This document shows, in pieces, positions 34,686 to 43,849 of a stretch of 64,000 bases of DNA. Location: assembly GCA_964432415.1 (NCBI GenBank), contig CAYSNW010000018.1:1-64000 (forward strand), read 5' to 3'. Positions within the stretch are counted from its first letter, which is position 1. Each line of letters opens with the position of its first letter. Both the position numbers and the translations under genes were made by a program. The notes beneath the pieces were generated by a model. That model was given only the letters and a program-made list of their open reading frames with translations. It was not told where the DNA came from and searched no databases. The stretch is from JAFECT01 sp964432415 (lineage in GTDB: Bacteria; Pseudomonadota; Alphaproteobacteria; Caulobacterales; Caulobacteraceae).

Positions 34686-35467
34686 CTTCGCGCACAGGCT
34701 CCGCGATCCGTCGCCGTGGACGGGGAATACCGGCAGTGACGGGCCAAAAGGCTTCCAGGACAGCGCGCGCGGCGGTCGGAGCATCCGACCTCTATCGCGA
34801 CTACGGCGACTGGAAGGGCTGGGAGCAGACCTTCGTCTGTGACGAGGCGCGCGCCGACTACTACCGGGGCGAACTGGCCGGAATCCCGCTCCAGGGCCGG
34901 CGCGTGCTCGAGATCGGCTTCGGCGACGGCGCCTTCCTGGCCTGGGCCGAGGCGCAGGGCGCGGTGATCGCCGGGAGCGAGGTCAATCCGACCTCGATCG
35001 CCGCCGCAAAGGTCCGGGGCGTGACCCTGCTGCCCGCCGATTTCGGAGCGCGGATGCGCGGCGGCCGCTTCGATCTGGTCGTGGCCTTCGACGTGTTCGA
35101 GCACCTGGACCTGTCGGCAATCTCCGACCGGCTCAAGGTCATCGAGGCCCTGCTGGAGCCGGGCGGGCGGCTGTTGCTGCGCTATCCCAACGTCCAGAGC
35201 CCCTTCGGTCTTTCGGCCCAGTTCGGCGACGCGACCCACCTGACGGGCCTGTCCGGCGCGAAGATCGACCAGCTCTGCGCCGCCACCGTCCTGCGCACCG
35301 AGCGCTATGCCGCCGCCTATCGTCCCCTGGGCCGGGGCGTGCTGAGACCCCTGCTGCGCCGCGCCAAACACGGGCTGCGCGACGGCCTGGGACGGGCGAT
35401 GAACGCGCTCTACGGCCTCGACCTGATCTGGGATCCGGTGGTGGTCCAGGTGCTGAGAAAGCCATGA
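34682..35467 (+). CDS. Class I SAM-dependent methyltransferase
   Basis: 261 aa if started at TTG 34682 (TTGA overlap with the previous stop). GTG 34736, with GGGG upstream, would give 243 aa and loses only a basic, unstructured lead, so the start is unresolved. Motif I is VLEIGFGDGAFLAWA at about residue 75. GSEVNPTSI, DLVVAFDVFEHLD and EPGGRLLLRYPN follow, the Methyltransf_23-type pattern. The position inside the glycosyltransferase operon suggests methylation of a repeat-unit sugar, perhaps capping. Confidence 0.85.
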   Translation: MTSRTGSAIRRRGRGIPAVTGQKASRTARAAVGASDLYRDYGDWKGWEQTFVCDEARADYYRGELAGIPLQGRRVLEIGFGDGAFLAWAEAQGAVIAGSEVNPTSIAAAKVRGVTLLPADFGARMRGGRFDLVVAFDVFEHLDLSAISDRLKVIEALLEPGGRLLLRYPNVQSPFGLSAQFGDATHLTGLSGAKIDQLCAATVLRTERYAAAYRPLGRGVLRPLLRRAKHGLRDGLGRAMNALYGLDLIWDPVVVQVLRKP

Positions 35468-36663
35468 CCCGGCCCATCCGCCTGGCGATCGTGGTCTCCC
35501 ACCCGATCCAGCACTTCGTGCCGTTCTACCGTGCCCTGGCCCGCGATCCGGAGCTCGAGACCCGCGTCATCTATGCCTCGAAGATCGGGCTGGAGAGCTA
35601 TTTCGACGCCGAGATGAACACCACCCTGTCCTGGGCCATGGACATGCTGGGCGGCTACGACAGCGTCTTCCTGCCCGAGGCGGAGCGCCTGACCCGCGGC
35701 CCGGCCGAGAAGGTCGACAACCCCAGCGTCGGCCGCGCGCTCGCGGACTATGGGCCCGACGTGGTGCTGATCTACGGCTACCGCCAGCGCACCGGGCAGC
35801 GGGCCCTGCTCTGGGCTCGAATGAACGGCGTCCCGGCCATGATGATCGGTGACAGCGAACTGAAGCGGCCGCGCTCGGCGCCGCTTCGGCTGGTCAAGCA
35901 GGTGCTGGTGCGCACCGCCCTGGCGCAGTTCGGCGCCTTCCTCACCGTGGGCGACAATAACGAGGCCTACTATCGCCACTACGGCGTCGCGCCCGAGCGG
36001 CTGTTCCGTTCGCCCTTCACCATCGACGAAGAGACCTACCGCGCCGCCCGCCGCGACCGCGCTGCTCTGCGCGCGCAGCTGAGATCGGCCCACGGCCTTA
36101 CCCCCGAAGAGCCGGCGGCCCTGTTCGTGGGCAAGCTGTCCGAACGCAAGCGCCCCGGCGATCTGCTGGCCGCGATCGCACGCCACACGGCCGGAGGCGG
36201 ACGACCGATACGGCCCCTGATCGCAGGCGACGGCCCGGAACGCGCGGCGATGCAGGCCCAGGACCAGGCGTTGGGCACGCGCGCGGTGTTCCTGGGCTTC
36301 GTCAATGTAGACGACCTGCCCACGGCCTATGCGGCGGCGGATGTGCTGGTGCACCCCTCCAGCGCCGACCCTCATCCCCTGGTCACCTCCGAGGCGGCCT
36401 GTATCGGCCTGCCGATGATCCTGAGCGACCGGGTGGGCGCCGAGGGCCCGACCGACATCGCGCGCTCGGGTCGCAACGCCCGGGTCTATCCCTGCGGCGA
36501 CACCGAAGCCCTGGCAGAGGCCCTCGCCGGCGTCCTGAGCGACGAGGGCGTGCTCAAGACCATGTCGGCCGCCTCGATCGAGATCTTCGAGGCGCTGGAC
36601 ACCCGCCTCAGCGTCTCCGGGCTGAAACGCGCGGCGGCCTTCTGCCTGGAGCGCCGCCGGTGA
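35464..36663 (+). CDS. GT4 family glycosyltransferase
   Basis: 399 aa. It starts MTRPIRLAIVVSHPIQHFVPFY, a motif seen in a GT4 subgroup of polysaccharide loci. The donor domain has ALFVGKLSERKRPGDLLAAI, LIAGDGPERAAMQ, DLPTAYAAADVLVHPS and HPLVTSEAACIGLPMILSD. Here the usual ExxxE active-site glutamate region reads DPHPLVTSEA. ATG 35464 overlaps the upstream stop (ATGA) and its own stop overlaps the next GTG, so translation is coupled on both sides. Sugar unknown. Confidence 0.88.
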   Translation: MTRPIRLAIVVSHPIQHFVPFYRALARDPELETRVIYASKIGLESYFDAEMNTTLSWAMDMLGGYDSVFLPEAERLTRGPAEKVDNPSVGRALADYGPDVVLIYGYRQRTGQRALLWARMNGVPAMMIGDSELKRPRSAPLRLVKQVLVRTALAQFGAFLTVGDNNEAYYRHYGVAPERLFRSPFTIDEETYRAARRDRAALRAQLRSAHGLTPEEPAALFVGKLSERKRPGDLLAAIARHTAGGGRPIRPLIAGDGPERAAMQAQDQALGTRAVFLGFVNVDDLPTAYAAADVLVHPSSADPHPLVTSEAACIGLPMILSDRVGAEGPTDIARSGRNARVYPCGDTEALAEALAGVLSDEGVLKTMSAASIEIFEALDTRLSVSGLKRAAAFCLERRR

Positions 36664-37712
36664 GCGCATCGGGCGGCGAACTCCGGGTCCTGATGGCCAA
36701 CGCCTTCTATCACGGGGCGACCGGCGAGGCCCTGGCGCATGGGCTGCGCGCCCTGGGCGCCGATGTACAGAACGTCGACTACCAGCCGCATTTCGTGATC
36801 TCGCCCGGCCTGTTGCTGCGCGCGGCGGCGCGGGCCCTGCGCGGGGCCAGCACGGACTCGTTCAACGCCGCGATCCTGCAAGCGGCGGACATGATCGAGC
36901 CCCAGCTGTTCCTGACGGTGAAGGGGCTCTACGTGAAGCCCGAGACCCTGACGGCGCTGAAGCGGCGCGGGGTGCGCACGGCCATGTACTATCCCGACCT
37001 GCACTTCGGCCATGCGGGTCTGTCCGAGGAGTCGCTCGGCCTCTACGACCTGTTCTTCACCACCAAGTCCTTCCACGTTCCCTACCTGTCGCGGCGGTTT
37101 GGCGCGGAACGGGTCCGTTACCTGCCGCACGGCTATTCGCCCCTGGCGCATCAGCCTCGCCTGACGGCGGTGGCGGAGGCGGATTACCGGGTCGACGTCG
37201 CCTATGTCGGCAACCATTCTCCCTACAAGGCGCTCTGGCTTGAGGCGGTGGCGCGGAGGCTTCCGTCCGTCACCATGACCATCGTCGGAAACCGCTGGGC
37301 CGAGGCCTGCGCGGGGACGGCGCTGGAGCCCTTCGTCCTCGGCCATGAGCTGGTCGGCGACTTCCATGCGCGGGTGGTCCAGACCAGCCGCATCAATATC
37401 GCCATCCATTCCGGTCCGGACGGTCCGCATGGCTGGGAGGACCTGGTCTCGACCCGTACCTTCGAGATTCCGGCCAGCAAGGGCTTCATGCTGCACATAG
37501 ACAACCCCGAGGTCCGGGACTTCTTCGAGCCGGGCCGCGAGATCGACGTGTTCGCCGACCCGGACCAGCTCTGCGAGCGGATCGCGACCTGGCTCGCCCG
37601 CCCAGACGACCGGCGCGCCATGATCGAGGCCGCGTTTGCTCGCTGCGTGCCGGCCTACAGCTACTATGCCCGCGCCGAATCCCTTCTGGCGGACGTCTCG
37701 AGGCTGACGTGA
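36660..37712 (+). CDS. CgeB-like glycosyltransferase
   Basis: 350 aa. Resembles the CgeB / glycosyl-transferase-1-2 group: ALGADVQNVDYQP near the start, FLTVKGLYVKPETLTALKRRGVRTAMYYPD, YDLFFTTKSFHVPYL, RYLPHGYSP, VAYVGNHSPYK and a C-terminal RTFEIPASKGFMLHIDNPEVRDFFEPG. The latter is the nucleotide-sugar site with the conserved Glu. These are soluble GT-B enzymes of surface decoration. GTG 36660 overlaps the previous stop (GTGA). The next gene starts 28 bases downstream. Confidence 0.85.
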   Translation: MSASGGELRVLMANAFYHGATGEALAHGLRALGADVQNVDYQPHFVISPGLLLRAAARALRGASTDSFNAAILQAADMIEPQLFLTVKGLYVKPETLTALKRRGVRTAMYYPDLHFGHAGLSEESLGLYDLFFTTKSFHVPYLSRRFGAERVRYLPHGYSPLAHQPRLTAVAEADYRVDVAYVGNHSPYKALWLEAVARRLPSVTMTIVGNRWAEACAGTALEPFVLGHELVGDFHARVVQTSRINIAIHSGPDGPHGWEDLVSTRTFEIPASKGFMLHIDNPEVRDFFEPGREIDVFADPDQLCERIATWLARPDDRRAMIEAAFARCVPAYSYYARAESLLADVSRLT

Positions 37713-37740
37713 AGTCGGGCGTCCCCGTAGGAGTCCGGAC

Positions 37741-39303
37741 TTGCCGCCGACCCGACGCCCGCCGTATGGGTCGCCCATGAGGCCTCGTACCCGTAAGCCC
37801 CAGGCCAGTCCCGAGCAGCGCGCCAAGGCCGGAATCGAGCGCGCGGCCGAAAACGCGGCGGCCGCCGAGCCGTGGGAGCTCTGGTCCCTGTTCGGCGTGG
37901 TGCTGTTCTACGGCATCATGGCCATCGGCATCGGCCCCGTCGGCCTGACCGTCACCAATTCCGTCGGCCCCCTGCTGCTGGCCGGCGTGCTGGCGGCCGG
38001 CGCCTATGTGCGCGCGCGGCGCGACGCCACCATCATCTGGACGCCCCTGTTCGCGGTGCGCTGCGCCTCGATCGTCTACTACGGCTTCGGGGAACTGGTG
38101 CCCCTGATCGCCAACGAGCAGACCAGCCGGGTGATGCGGGCCTATTTCCGCTACCAGGCCGAGGACATCGCCAAGCTGAACCTGCTGATCGCCGCCGGCC
38201 TGCTGACCATGTTCGCTTCCGCGACCCTGATGTCGCGCATGGGCTGGACACGCGGCATCCTGGCGCCCTTCACCCGGGTGCACGAAAAGCCCGATCCCGA
38301 CCGCATCCTGGGGGTGGCCCTGATCTTCCTCGCCGTCGGCGGGATCGTCCGATACGGCCTGGCCCTGCCCTTCGCCTGGGGCCTGAGCGACTTCGTCATT
38401 CCCGGCGCCCTGGCCTCGCTGACCCTGGCCTACACCATCGGCATTTATCTGTTCACCGCCTGGTGCCTGGATCGGGCCCGGCACCTGTTGCCGGCCGCTT
38501 TCGCCCTGGTGATCATCGAGTTCGCCGTGGGCCTGCTGTCGTTCAACAAGACCGACATGCTGTTCACCACCGTGATCTTCCTGCTGGCCTGGGTGCGGCA
38601 CCGCGTGTCGCCAGCCCGGATCCTGGTTATCGCGGGCGTGATCATCGCCCTGTTCACCCTGGCGGCGCCCTGGGTGGCGGCGGGGCGGGACGAACTGGTG
38701 CAACGCACCGGGACCTCGGCCCAGGGCTCGCTGACCGCGCGGATCGATTCCCTGTTCGCGGCGGACCGCGCGGTCCGGGTCGAGCAGCAGGGCCTGCAGA
38801 CCGGCCTGATCCGCTTCAGCTACGTCAACCAGGGTTCCTTCGCCATATCGCAGTTCGACAAGGGCGCGCCGGGCCGGACCTACAACGACGCCCTGATCTC
38901 GCTGATCCCGCGCGCGCTGTTTCCGAACAAGCCGGTGCGCGTCGTGGGGCGTGAGTTCAACTATCTGGCCACCGGCAACGCGCGCTCGCAGTCGACACCG
39001 GGATGGTTCGGCGAGGCCTACTGGAACTTCGGCTGGATCGGCCTGCTGCTGGTGCTGGCGCCGATCGGGGCGGCGCTGGGCCTGTGGAGCTATTACAACT
39101 ACCACCAGGTTCGAGCGGGGGCCTGGTACTTCTTCCCGGTGGTGCTCTACGGACTGCGTGTGGGCACCCGGGTGGACGGCACGGGCGTCGTGGACGTCTT
39201 CACCCCGGTCGGTATCGCCATCGTCATGCACGCGATCCTGTCGGTCGTGGGTCAGCTGAGGCTCGCGCCAGGGCGGCCGATGCGGCTGAAGGCGAACGCC
39301 TGA
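37741..39303 (+). CDS. Wzy-type oligosaccharide repeat-unit polymerase
   Basis: 520-aa inner-membrane protein with about ten to twelve hydrophobic helices and no enzyme-like soluble domain. Near residues 375-440 is a family-typical stretch, LIPRALFPNKPVR...TPGWFGEAYWNFGWIGLLLV. It resembles the FIPR..P.KP...G..Y.nFG..G pattern of repeat-unit polymerases, which act in the periplasm on lipid-linked units. TTG 37741 has AGGAG seven bases upstream. ATG 37777 would drop 12 residues of the basic lead and has a weaker site. It is the last gene of the plus-strand operon. The O-antigen-ligase-family gene at 17638 is the alternative polymerase. Confidence 0.78.
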   Translation: MPPTRRPPYGSPMRPRTRKPQASPEQRAKAGIERAAENAAAAEPWELWSLFGVVLFYGIMAIGIGPVGLTVTNSVGPLLLAGVLAAGAYVRARRDATIIWTPLFAVRCASIVYYGFGELVPLIANEQTSRVMRAYFRYQAEDIAKLNLLIAAGLLTMFASATLMSRMGWTRGILAPFTRVHEKPDPDRILGVALIFLAVGGIVRYGLALPFAWGLSDFVIPGALASLTLAYTIGIYLFTAWCLDRARHLLPAAFALVIIEFAVGLLSFNKTDMLFTTVIFLLAWVRHRVSPARILVIAGVIIALFTLAAPWVAAGRDELVQRTGTSAQGSLTARIDSLFAADRAVRVEQQGLQTGLIRFSYVNQGSFAISQFDKGAPGRTYNDALISLIPRALFPNKPVRVVGREFNYLATGNARSQSTPGWFGEAYWNFGWIGLLLVLAPIGAALGLWSYYNYHQVRAGAWYFFPVVLYGLRVGTRVDGTGVVDVFTPVGIAIVMHAILSVVGQLRLAPGRPMRLKANA

Positions 39304-39316
39304 CCGGTCGCGCGGA

Positions 39317-39982
39317 TCAGGCCGGCTTCTCGGCCTCGATGACCAGGGTGTGGGGCGCGCCGAAGTCGGACTCGTGCTCGAAGGCCAGCACATCGCCGAA
39401 CAGGTCCGGATGGGCCGTGCCGCGCACCGGCTCCTGAACCGTGACGTTCACGAAGCCCGCGTCCTGGAGCATCTCCTCCAGGAAGGAGGCGGTCAGGATG
39501 GTGACGTGCTCGCCGCGGCAGAAGACGAAGTTCTCGAAGCGGCCGCCGAGGCTGCGCCGCTTGTCGGGATAGTCGCCGAACCAGCCGTGGTCGCCCTCCA
39601 TGAACTTGCGCATGGCCACGTCGCCGTTCGGTCCGGCGACCCGGTAGGCGCCGCCGGGCGCGAGCACCCGGAACACCTCGGCGCAGTGCGCCGCCAGATC
39701 GGGCAGGTGCTCGATCATGTGGTGGGAATAGACCGCCTTCAGGGTGCCGGTGCGAAACGGCAGCGGATCGCGCAGGTCGGCCCAGACGTCGGCCTTGCCC
39801 GTGAACACATTGGCGTCAACGTTGATCCAGCCCTTGATGTAATTGGTCTGGCCCGGGCCGAGATGGGCGCGGGCCCCGGCGCCGACGCCCGGCGCGCGCA
39901 TCAGACGATAGAGTCGCCCGCTCAGCCCCATCAGGGGTCCAGCCATGGCGAAGAACGCCGCCTTGTGTGATCGCTTCAGCAT
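39317..39982 (-). CDS. SAM-dependent methyltransferase-like protein
   Basis: 221 aa. A short N-terminal hydrophobic patch precedes LGPGQTNYIKGWINVDAN, KADVWADLRDPLPF, VYSHHMIEHLPDLAAHCAEVFRVLAPGG and a C-terminal HVTILTASFLEEMLQDAGF. This is the predicted SAM-methyltransferase pattern found in polysaccharide loci. The usual GxGxG motif is replaced by LGPGQTN, as in that subgroup. It is convergent with the Wzy-type gene (13 bases between stops) and divergent from the acyltransferase gene. It may modify lipid-linked sugars. Confidence 0.78.
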   Translation of the reverse strand: MLKRSHKAAFFAMAGPLMGLSGRLYRLMRAPGVGAGARAHLGPGQTNYIKGWINVDANVFTGKADVWADLRDPLPFRTGTLKAVYSHHMIEHLPDLAAHCAEVFRVLAPGGAYRVAGPNGDVAMRKFMEGDHGWFGDYPDKRRSLGGRFENFVFCRGEHVTILTASFLEEMLQDAGFVNVTVQEPVRGTAHPDLFGDVLAFEHESDFGAPHTLVIEAEKPA

Positions 39983-40017
39983 GCCGGATCACCCCTTACT
40001 TGAAGCCACGCTGCGGG

Positions 40018-40036
40018 TCACGCCCCGCGGGCGTGA
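40018..40036. promoter_or_regulatory. Palindrome in the divergent methyltransferase/acyltransferase region
   Basis: TCACGCCC (40018-40025) and GGGCGTGA (40029-40036) are perfect 8-bp inverted arms with a three-base centre. They lie 36 bases from the minus-strand ATG and 86 bases from the plus-strand ATG. It could be a regulator site or a leader hairpin. Confidence 0.35.
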
Positions 40037-40121
40037 TTGGTGAGCCCGGGGGCTTGTTCCCTGGAGCGCGTTCAGCCAAAGCAAACGGACAGTCGCACGA
40101 GCCAGGCGAAATGGGGGACTG

Positions 40122-41315
40122 ATGTCGGTGAAGGGGGGGCACGTTCCGGCGTTGGACGGCATCCGCGGCCTGGCGGTGCTCTACGTCATGCTGCACCACA
40201 TGACGCTCCTGACGCCGACCAATCCGGTGGAACACGTCCTGTCGGCCAGCATGTTCTCAGGCTGGATCGGGGTGGATCTGTTCTTCGTCCTGTCCGGCGC
40301 CCTGATCACCGGCATCTTGCTCGACACCAAGGGTTCGCCCGCCTACTTCCAGAATTTCTACATCCGCCGTGTGCTGAGGATTTTCCCCCTTTATTTCGCA
40401 GTTTTGATCTTCAGTTTCTACGTCTTGCCGCACTTCCCGATTCCGAAGCTGGCCAATCTGAACCGGGTTCACGGAGACGAGATCTGGTATTGGCTTTTCC
40501 TGTCCAATTACAGCATCGCCGCGGTCAACGATTACCGGCACGGCATCATGGACGTGACCTGGACGCTGGCGATCGAGGAACAATTCTATCTCGTCTGGCC
40601 CATGGTGGTGTACTTCCTGAACAGGAAGCAGCTGGTGGTCACCAGCATAGCGCTCATCGTTTTCAGCCTGACGCTTCGCTTCATCCTCCTGGCCCTGGAT
40701 GTGGGGCGGCACGAGGGGGGGCAGGTCTACCGCGTCGCGCTATACGTCCTGACACCGACGCGCCTGGACGGCCTGTGCGCCGGCGCCCTGATCGCGCTGG
40801 CCGTGCGCTCGGACATACCGACCCAATTCCTCCGCAAGCTCTGGCCCATACTGGTGGCCGCGGGCGGGGCGCTGACCGGGGGATACATGATCTTCAGCGG
40901 CGGCCTGGCCGAGAACGACCCGGTGGTCCAGAGCGTGGGCTACACCGTCTTCGCCGTCCTGTTCGCCGGCGTCGTCCTTGGCGGGCTGACCGAGTCCGGG
41001 TCAGGCTCATGGTTCGACCGCATCCTCGGCGCCCGGGTCCTGGCGATGTTCGGCCTGTTCAGCTATGCGCTCTACCTGTTCCATATGCCGCTTCGGGCCA
41101 TGCTGCGCGACGTGGTCCTCAAGCCCGCGAATTTCCATCTCTATCCAGGTGGGGAGATCGTCGGCCAGCTGGTGTTCTACGTGGCGGGAATCTCGCTCAG
41201 CCTGGCGCTGGCCGCCCTCAGCTACTACTGCTACGAGCGGCCGTTCCTGCGCCTGAAGAAATACGTCACCCCCTTTACCCGGTTCCGGCTGGGCCGGCCC
41301 AAGGCCAGTCCTTGA
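40122..41315 (+). CDS. Acyltransferase family 3 membrane protein
   Basis: 397 aa, about ten transmembrane helices. N-terminal VPALDGIRGLAVLYVMLHH carries the conserved Arg and the paired His of the AT3 family. FFVLSGALITGIL and FYIRRVLRIFPLYF follow, then TWTLAIEEQFYLVWP near 150. These enzymes move acetyl (or other acyl) groups across or within the membrane onto sugars. GGGGGA lies just before the ATG. A GT4 gene follows after 76 bases. Base composition in the first half seems less GC-biased than that of its neighbours, which might hint at a different history, but I could not measure this. Confidence 0.9.
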   Translation: MSVKGGHVPALDGIRGLAVLYVMLHHMTLLTPTNPVEHVLSASMFSGWIGVDLFFVLSGALITGILLDTKGSPAYFQNFYIRRVLRIFPLYFAVLIFSFYVLPHFPIPKLANLNRVHGDEIWYWLFLSNYSIAAVNDYRHGIMDVTWTLAIEEQFYLVWPMVVYFLNRKQLVVTSIALIVFSLTLRFILLALDVGRHEGGQVYRVALYVLTPTRLDGLCAGALIALAVRSDIPTQFLRKLWPILVAAGGALTGGYMIFSGGLAENDPVVQSVGYTVFAVLFAGVVLGGLTESGSGSWFDRILGARVLAMFGLFSYALYLFHMPLRAMLRDVVLKPANFHLYPGGEIVGQLVFYVAGISLSLALAALSYYCYERPFLRLKKYVTPFTRFRLGRPKASP

Positions 41316-41391
41316 ACAGGTTCGACAACGGGCCCAAAGTCGGCCGGGTTCGTCCGCGCCTCCCGGCGCGACAGGTCTTGAAGGGGGCTGT

Positions 41392-42471
41392 GTGACCAGG
41401 TTGCGCGTCATGCTCGGCGCGGCGCTGTTTGCGCCAGGCAGGGGCGGGATCGCGCGCGTGGCTCGCGCGATGGGGCGCGCGGTCGCCGAGGCGGGCCATG
41501 AGCTCGAACTCCTGTCGCTTCTGGACGAGCCGGGCGCGCACCTCGACGCGACACCGATCACTTCGGCGCGCAGGAACCAGCTGCTGTTCGGGCTGCTCTG
41601 CCGCTGGAAGGCCCGCCACGTCACCCACGCCATCTATGACTCCGCCGGGATCGCGCGGGCGCATCCGTCCGGCGTCCTGTCCCGGCGGCCCTATGCGGTG
41701 TTCATCCACGGCATCGAGGTCTGGGAGGGGCTGCGGCGCGACCGCGCCAACGCCATCGCCGGCGCCGACCTTGTGCTGGTCAATTCCCACTACACGCTCC
41801 AGCGCTTCCAGGACCTGCACGGACCGCTCGCCAATGCGGTGGTCTGTCCCCTGGCCACCGAGGAAGACGATCCGCCTGCGGACGAGCCGGCGTTCGCAGG
41901 CCCGCCCCGCGCCCTGATCGTGGCGCGCATCGAGGGTGGCGAGACCTACAAGGGTCACGACCACCTGGTCGCCAGTTGGCCTGCGGTGGTCGCTGCGGTG
42001 CCGGACGCCCGGCTGGTGATCGTGGGCGACGGCTCCGGGTTCGATGACCTGCGGCGGTTGGTGGAAAGCTCGCCCGCGGCGGCCAACATCGACCTGAAGG
42101 GCTATGTCGCGGAGGGCGAGATCGACGCGATCTGGCGCGAAGCCCACGTCTTCGCCATGCCCAGCCGCTGCGAAGGCTTCGGCCTGGTCTATGTCGAGGC
42201 CATGCGCTTCGGCCTGCCGGTGATCGCCTCGGTCCACGACGCGGGGGCGGAGGTCAACGCCCACGGCGAGAGCGGTTTCAACGTCGACCTGGACCAGCCG
42301 GGGGACCTGACCCGGCGGCTCATCGAGTTGTTGGGCGACCGGAACAAGGCCCGAGAGATGGGGAAGGCCGCGCAGCGCCGGTGGACCGATCACTTCCGTG
42401 GCTCGGCCTTCCGCCAGCGCTTCACCGCAATCGTCTCAGATTTCTTCCGCGGCGGCCGCGGCCAGGGTTGA
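41392..42471 (+). CDS. GT4 family glycosyltransferase
   Basis: 359 aa. GT-B fold: LGAALFAPGRGGIARVARAM (acceptor-domain start), VFIHGIEVWEGL, ADLVLVNSHYTLQR, ALIVARIEGGETYKGHDHLV, LVIVGDGSGFDDLRRL, VFAMPSRCEGFGLVYVEAMRFGLPVIAS and AHGESGFNVDLDQPGDL. The CEGFGLVYVEA segment is the catalytic GT4 ExxxxxxxE-like region. It has a GTG start. Its last 36 bases overlap, antisense, the 3' end of the Wzx flippase gene. Sugar unknown. Confidence 0.9.
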   Translation: MTRLRVMLGAALFAPGRGGIARVARAMGRAVAEAGHELELLSLLDEPGAHLDATPITSARRNQLLFGLLCRWKARHVTHAIYDSAGIARAHPSGVLSRRPYAVFIHGIEVWEGLRRDRANAIAGADLVLVNSHYTLQRFQDLHGPLANAVVCPLATEEDDPPADEPAFAGPPRALIVARIEGGETYKGHDHLVASWPAVVAAVPDARLVIVGDGSGFDDLRRLVESSPAAANIDLKGYVAEGEIDAIWREAHVFAMPSRCEGFGLVYVEAMRFGLPVIASVHDAGAEVNAHGESGFNVDLDQPGDLTRRLIELLGDRNKAREMGKAAQRRWTDHFRGSAFRQRFTAIVSDFFRGGRGQG

Positions 42472-43785
42472 GGCGGCGTCCTCTTCCTCGGGATCGACCC
42501 CGGCGCCCGGACCGCGCGGACGGCGACGCGCCCAGATCAGCATCAGCGCGGTCGCCACGCACTGGGCGAGGAAGCTGGCGCAGGTGGCCTGGCCCGCGCC
42601 GACCACCCCGTTCAGCGGCACCAGCCACAGGCTGAAGCCGAGATTGGCCCCGGCCCCGACCAGCAGCGGCGGCAAGAGCAGGGCGGTGCGGTCCAGCGAC
42701 ATCAGCCGGTTTTCCAGCGTCATGGTCAGGCCGTAGACCCCGTAGCCCGCCGAGACCCAGACCATCACCGCCACCGCATAGGCGCGGTAGTCGCTGGCCA
42801 GGAGCAGGCGGGTGATCAGGGGGCCCGCCAGGGCGAGGGCGATGACGCCGCCGACCGCCGCGACGACCCGGGCGATGACCCACCACAGGAACAGCTTGTC
42901 GGCCTCGGCGTGGGCGCCGCGGTTCTCGGCGTCGAACAGGCGCGGGCGGAAGATGTCGCCCAGCGCGCCGTTGGCAAGGTTCATCGCCCGGCTGGCGATG
43001 CCGAAGGGCGCCACGTACTGGCCCACGGCCCCCACGCCCAGCACGCCCGCCAGCACGTAGCGCTCCGACAGGTTCGACAGCCAGTTGAGCAGGCCGAAAG
43101 GCACGAACGGGCCGCCATAGACCTTGACCCGTCCGGCGAAGGCGCGCGCCTCCTCCGGCGAGCGGGCGGCCGGGGTCAACAGGTTGCGCGGCGGTATCGG
43201 GCTGAACAGCAGGGCCAGGATCAGCACCGCAGCGGTGCCGACCGCGTGGCCGCCGAGATAGGCGTCCGGGGTTTTCGACAGGCGAAGCGCGAGCGAGGCG
43301 AAGACCAGGACGGCCACCGCCTCGGCCACCAGGGCTATGGTGTAGCGGACCTGCAGCCGCTCGGCCTGCAGCTGGTTCATGAAGACGTTGCGCAGCACCA
43401 GCAGCAGCACCAGGGCCTCGCAGGCGATCAGCCCGGGCCAGCCGACCGGCGCTGCGCCACGCGCGGCCAGCACCGCATAGGCCGCTCCGCCCAGGACCAG
43501 GATCGCCAGGGCGGAGGCGAGCGACCATTTGAGGGTCTCGAAGGTGAAGGCCGCTGAACGGCCGCGTTCCACCGCCTCGGTGTGGAAACGGATCTGGGTG
43601 TTGGTGATCGGCGCGACCAGCAGGGTGATCGCCAGGGTGACGGTGGTCAGGGCCAGATTGCCGGCGCCGAAGATCTCCGGCCGGGCCAGCTCAGTGTAGA
43701 CCCGCACCGACACGACGCCGACCAGGGCCACCACCACATAGCCCGCCAGGGTGATGCCCCCGACCCTCAGCAGCGCCTTCAGCAC
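42436..43785 (-). CDS. Wzx-like flippase (polysaccharide biosynthesis/MOP superfamily)
   Basis: 449 aa with about twelve to fourteen hydrophobic helices spread over the whole length and a charged, Glu/Ala-rich C-terminal tail. The opening LLRVGGITLAGYVVVALVGVVSVRVYTELARPEIFGAGNLALT is the usual start of RfbX/Wzx-like exporters, with a second homologous half (YVAPFGIASRAMNLANGALGDIFRPRLF). It would move lipid-linked repeat units across the inner membrane. It is downstream of the WecA-family gene on the same strand (64-base gap). Its 3' end overlaps the opposite GT4 gene by 36 bases. Confidence 0.85.
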   Translation of the reverse strand: MLKALLRVGGITLAGYVVVALVGVVSVRVYTELARPEIFGAGNLALTTVTLAITLLVAPITNTQIRFHTEAVERGRSAAFTFETLKWSLASALAILVLGGAAYAVLAARGAAPVGWPGLIACEALVLLLVLRNVFMNQLQAERLQVRYTIALVAEAVAVLVFASLALRLSKTPDAYLGGHAVGTAAVLILALLFSPIPPRNLLTPAARSPEEARAFAGRVKVYGGPFVPFGLLNWLSNLSERYVLAGVLGVGAVGQYVAPFGIASRAMNLANGALGDIFRPRLFDAENRGAHAEADKLFLWWVIARVVAAVGGVIALALAGPLITRLLLASDYRAYAVAVMVWVSAGYGVYGLTMTLENRLMSLDRTALLLPPLLVGAGANLGFSLWLVPLNGVVGAGQATCASFLAQCVATALMLIWARRRPRGPGAGVDPEEEDAASTLAAAAAEEI

Positions 43786-43849
43786 GGTTTCGCTCGCAGA
43801 TCCGCAGCCAGTGTAGGGCGCTTCGGCGCGGGGGTGAAAGCGGGCGGTA

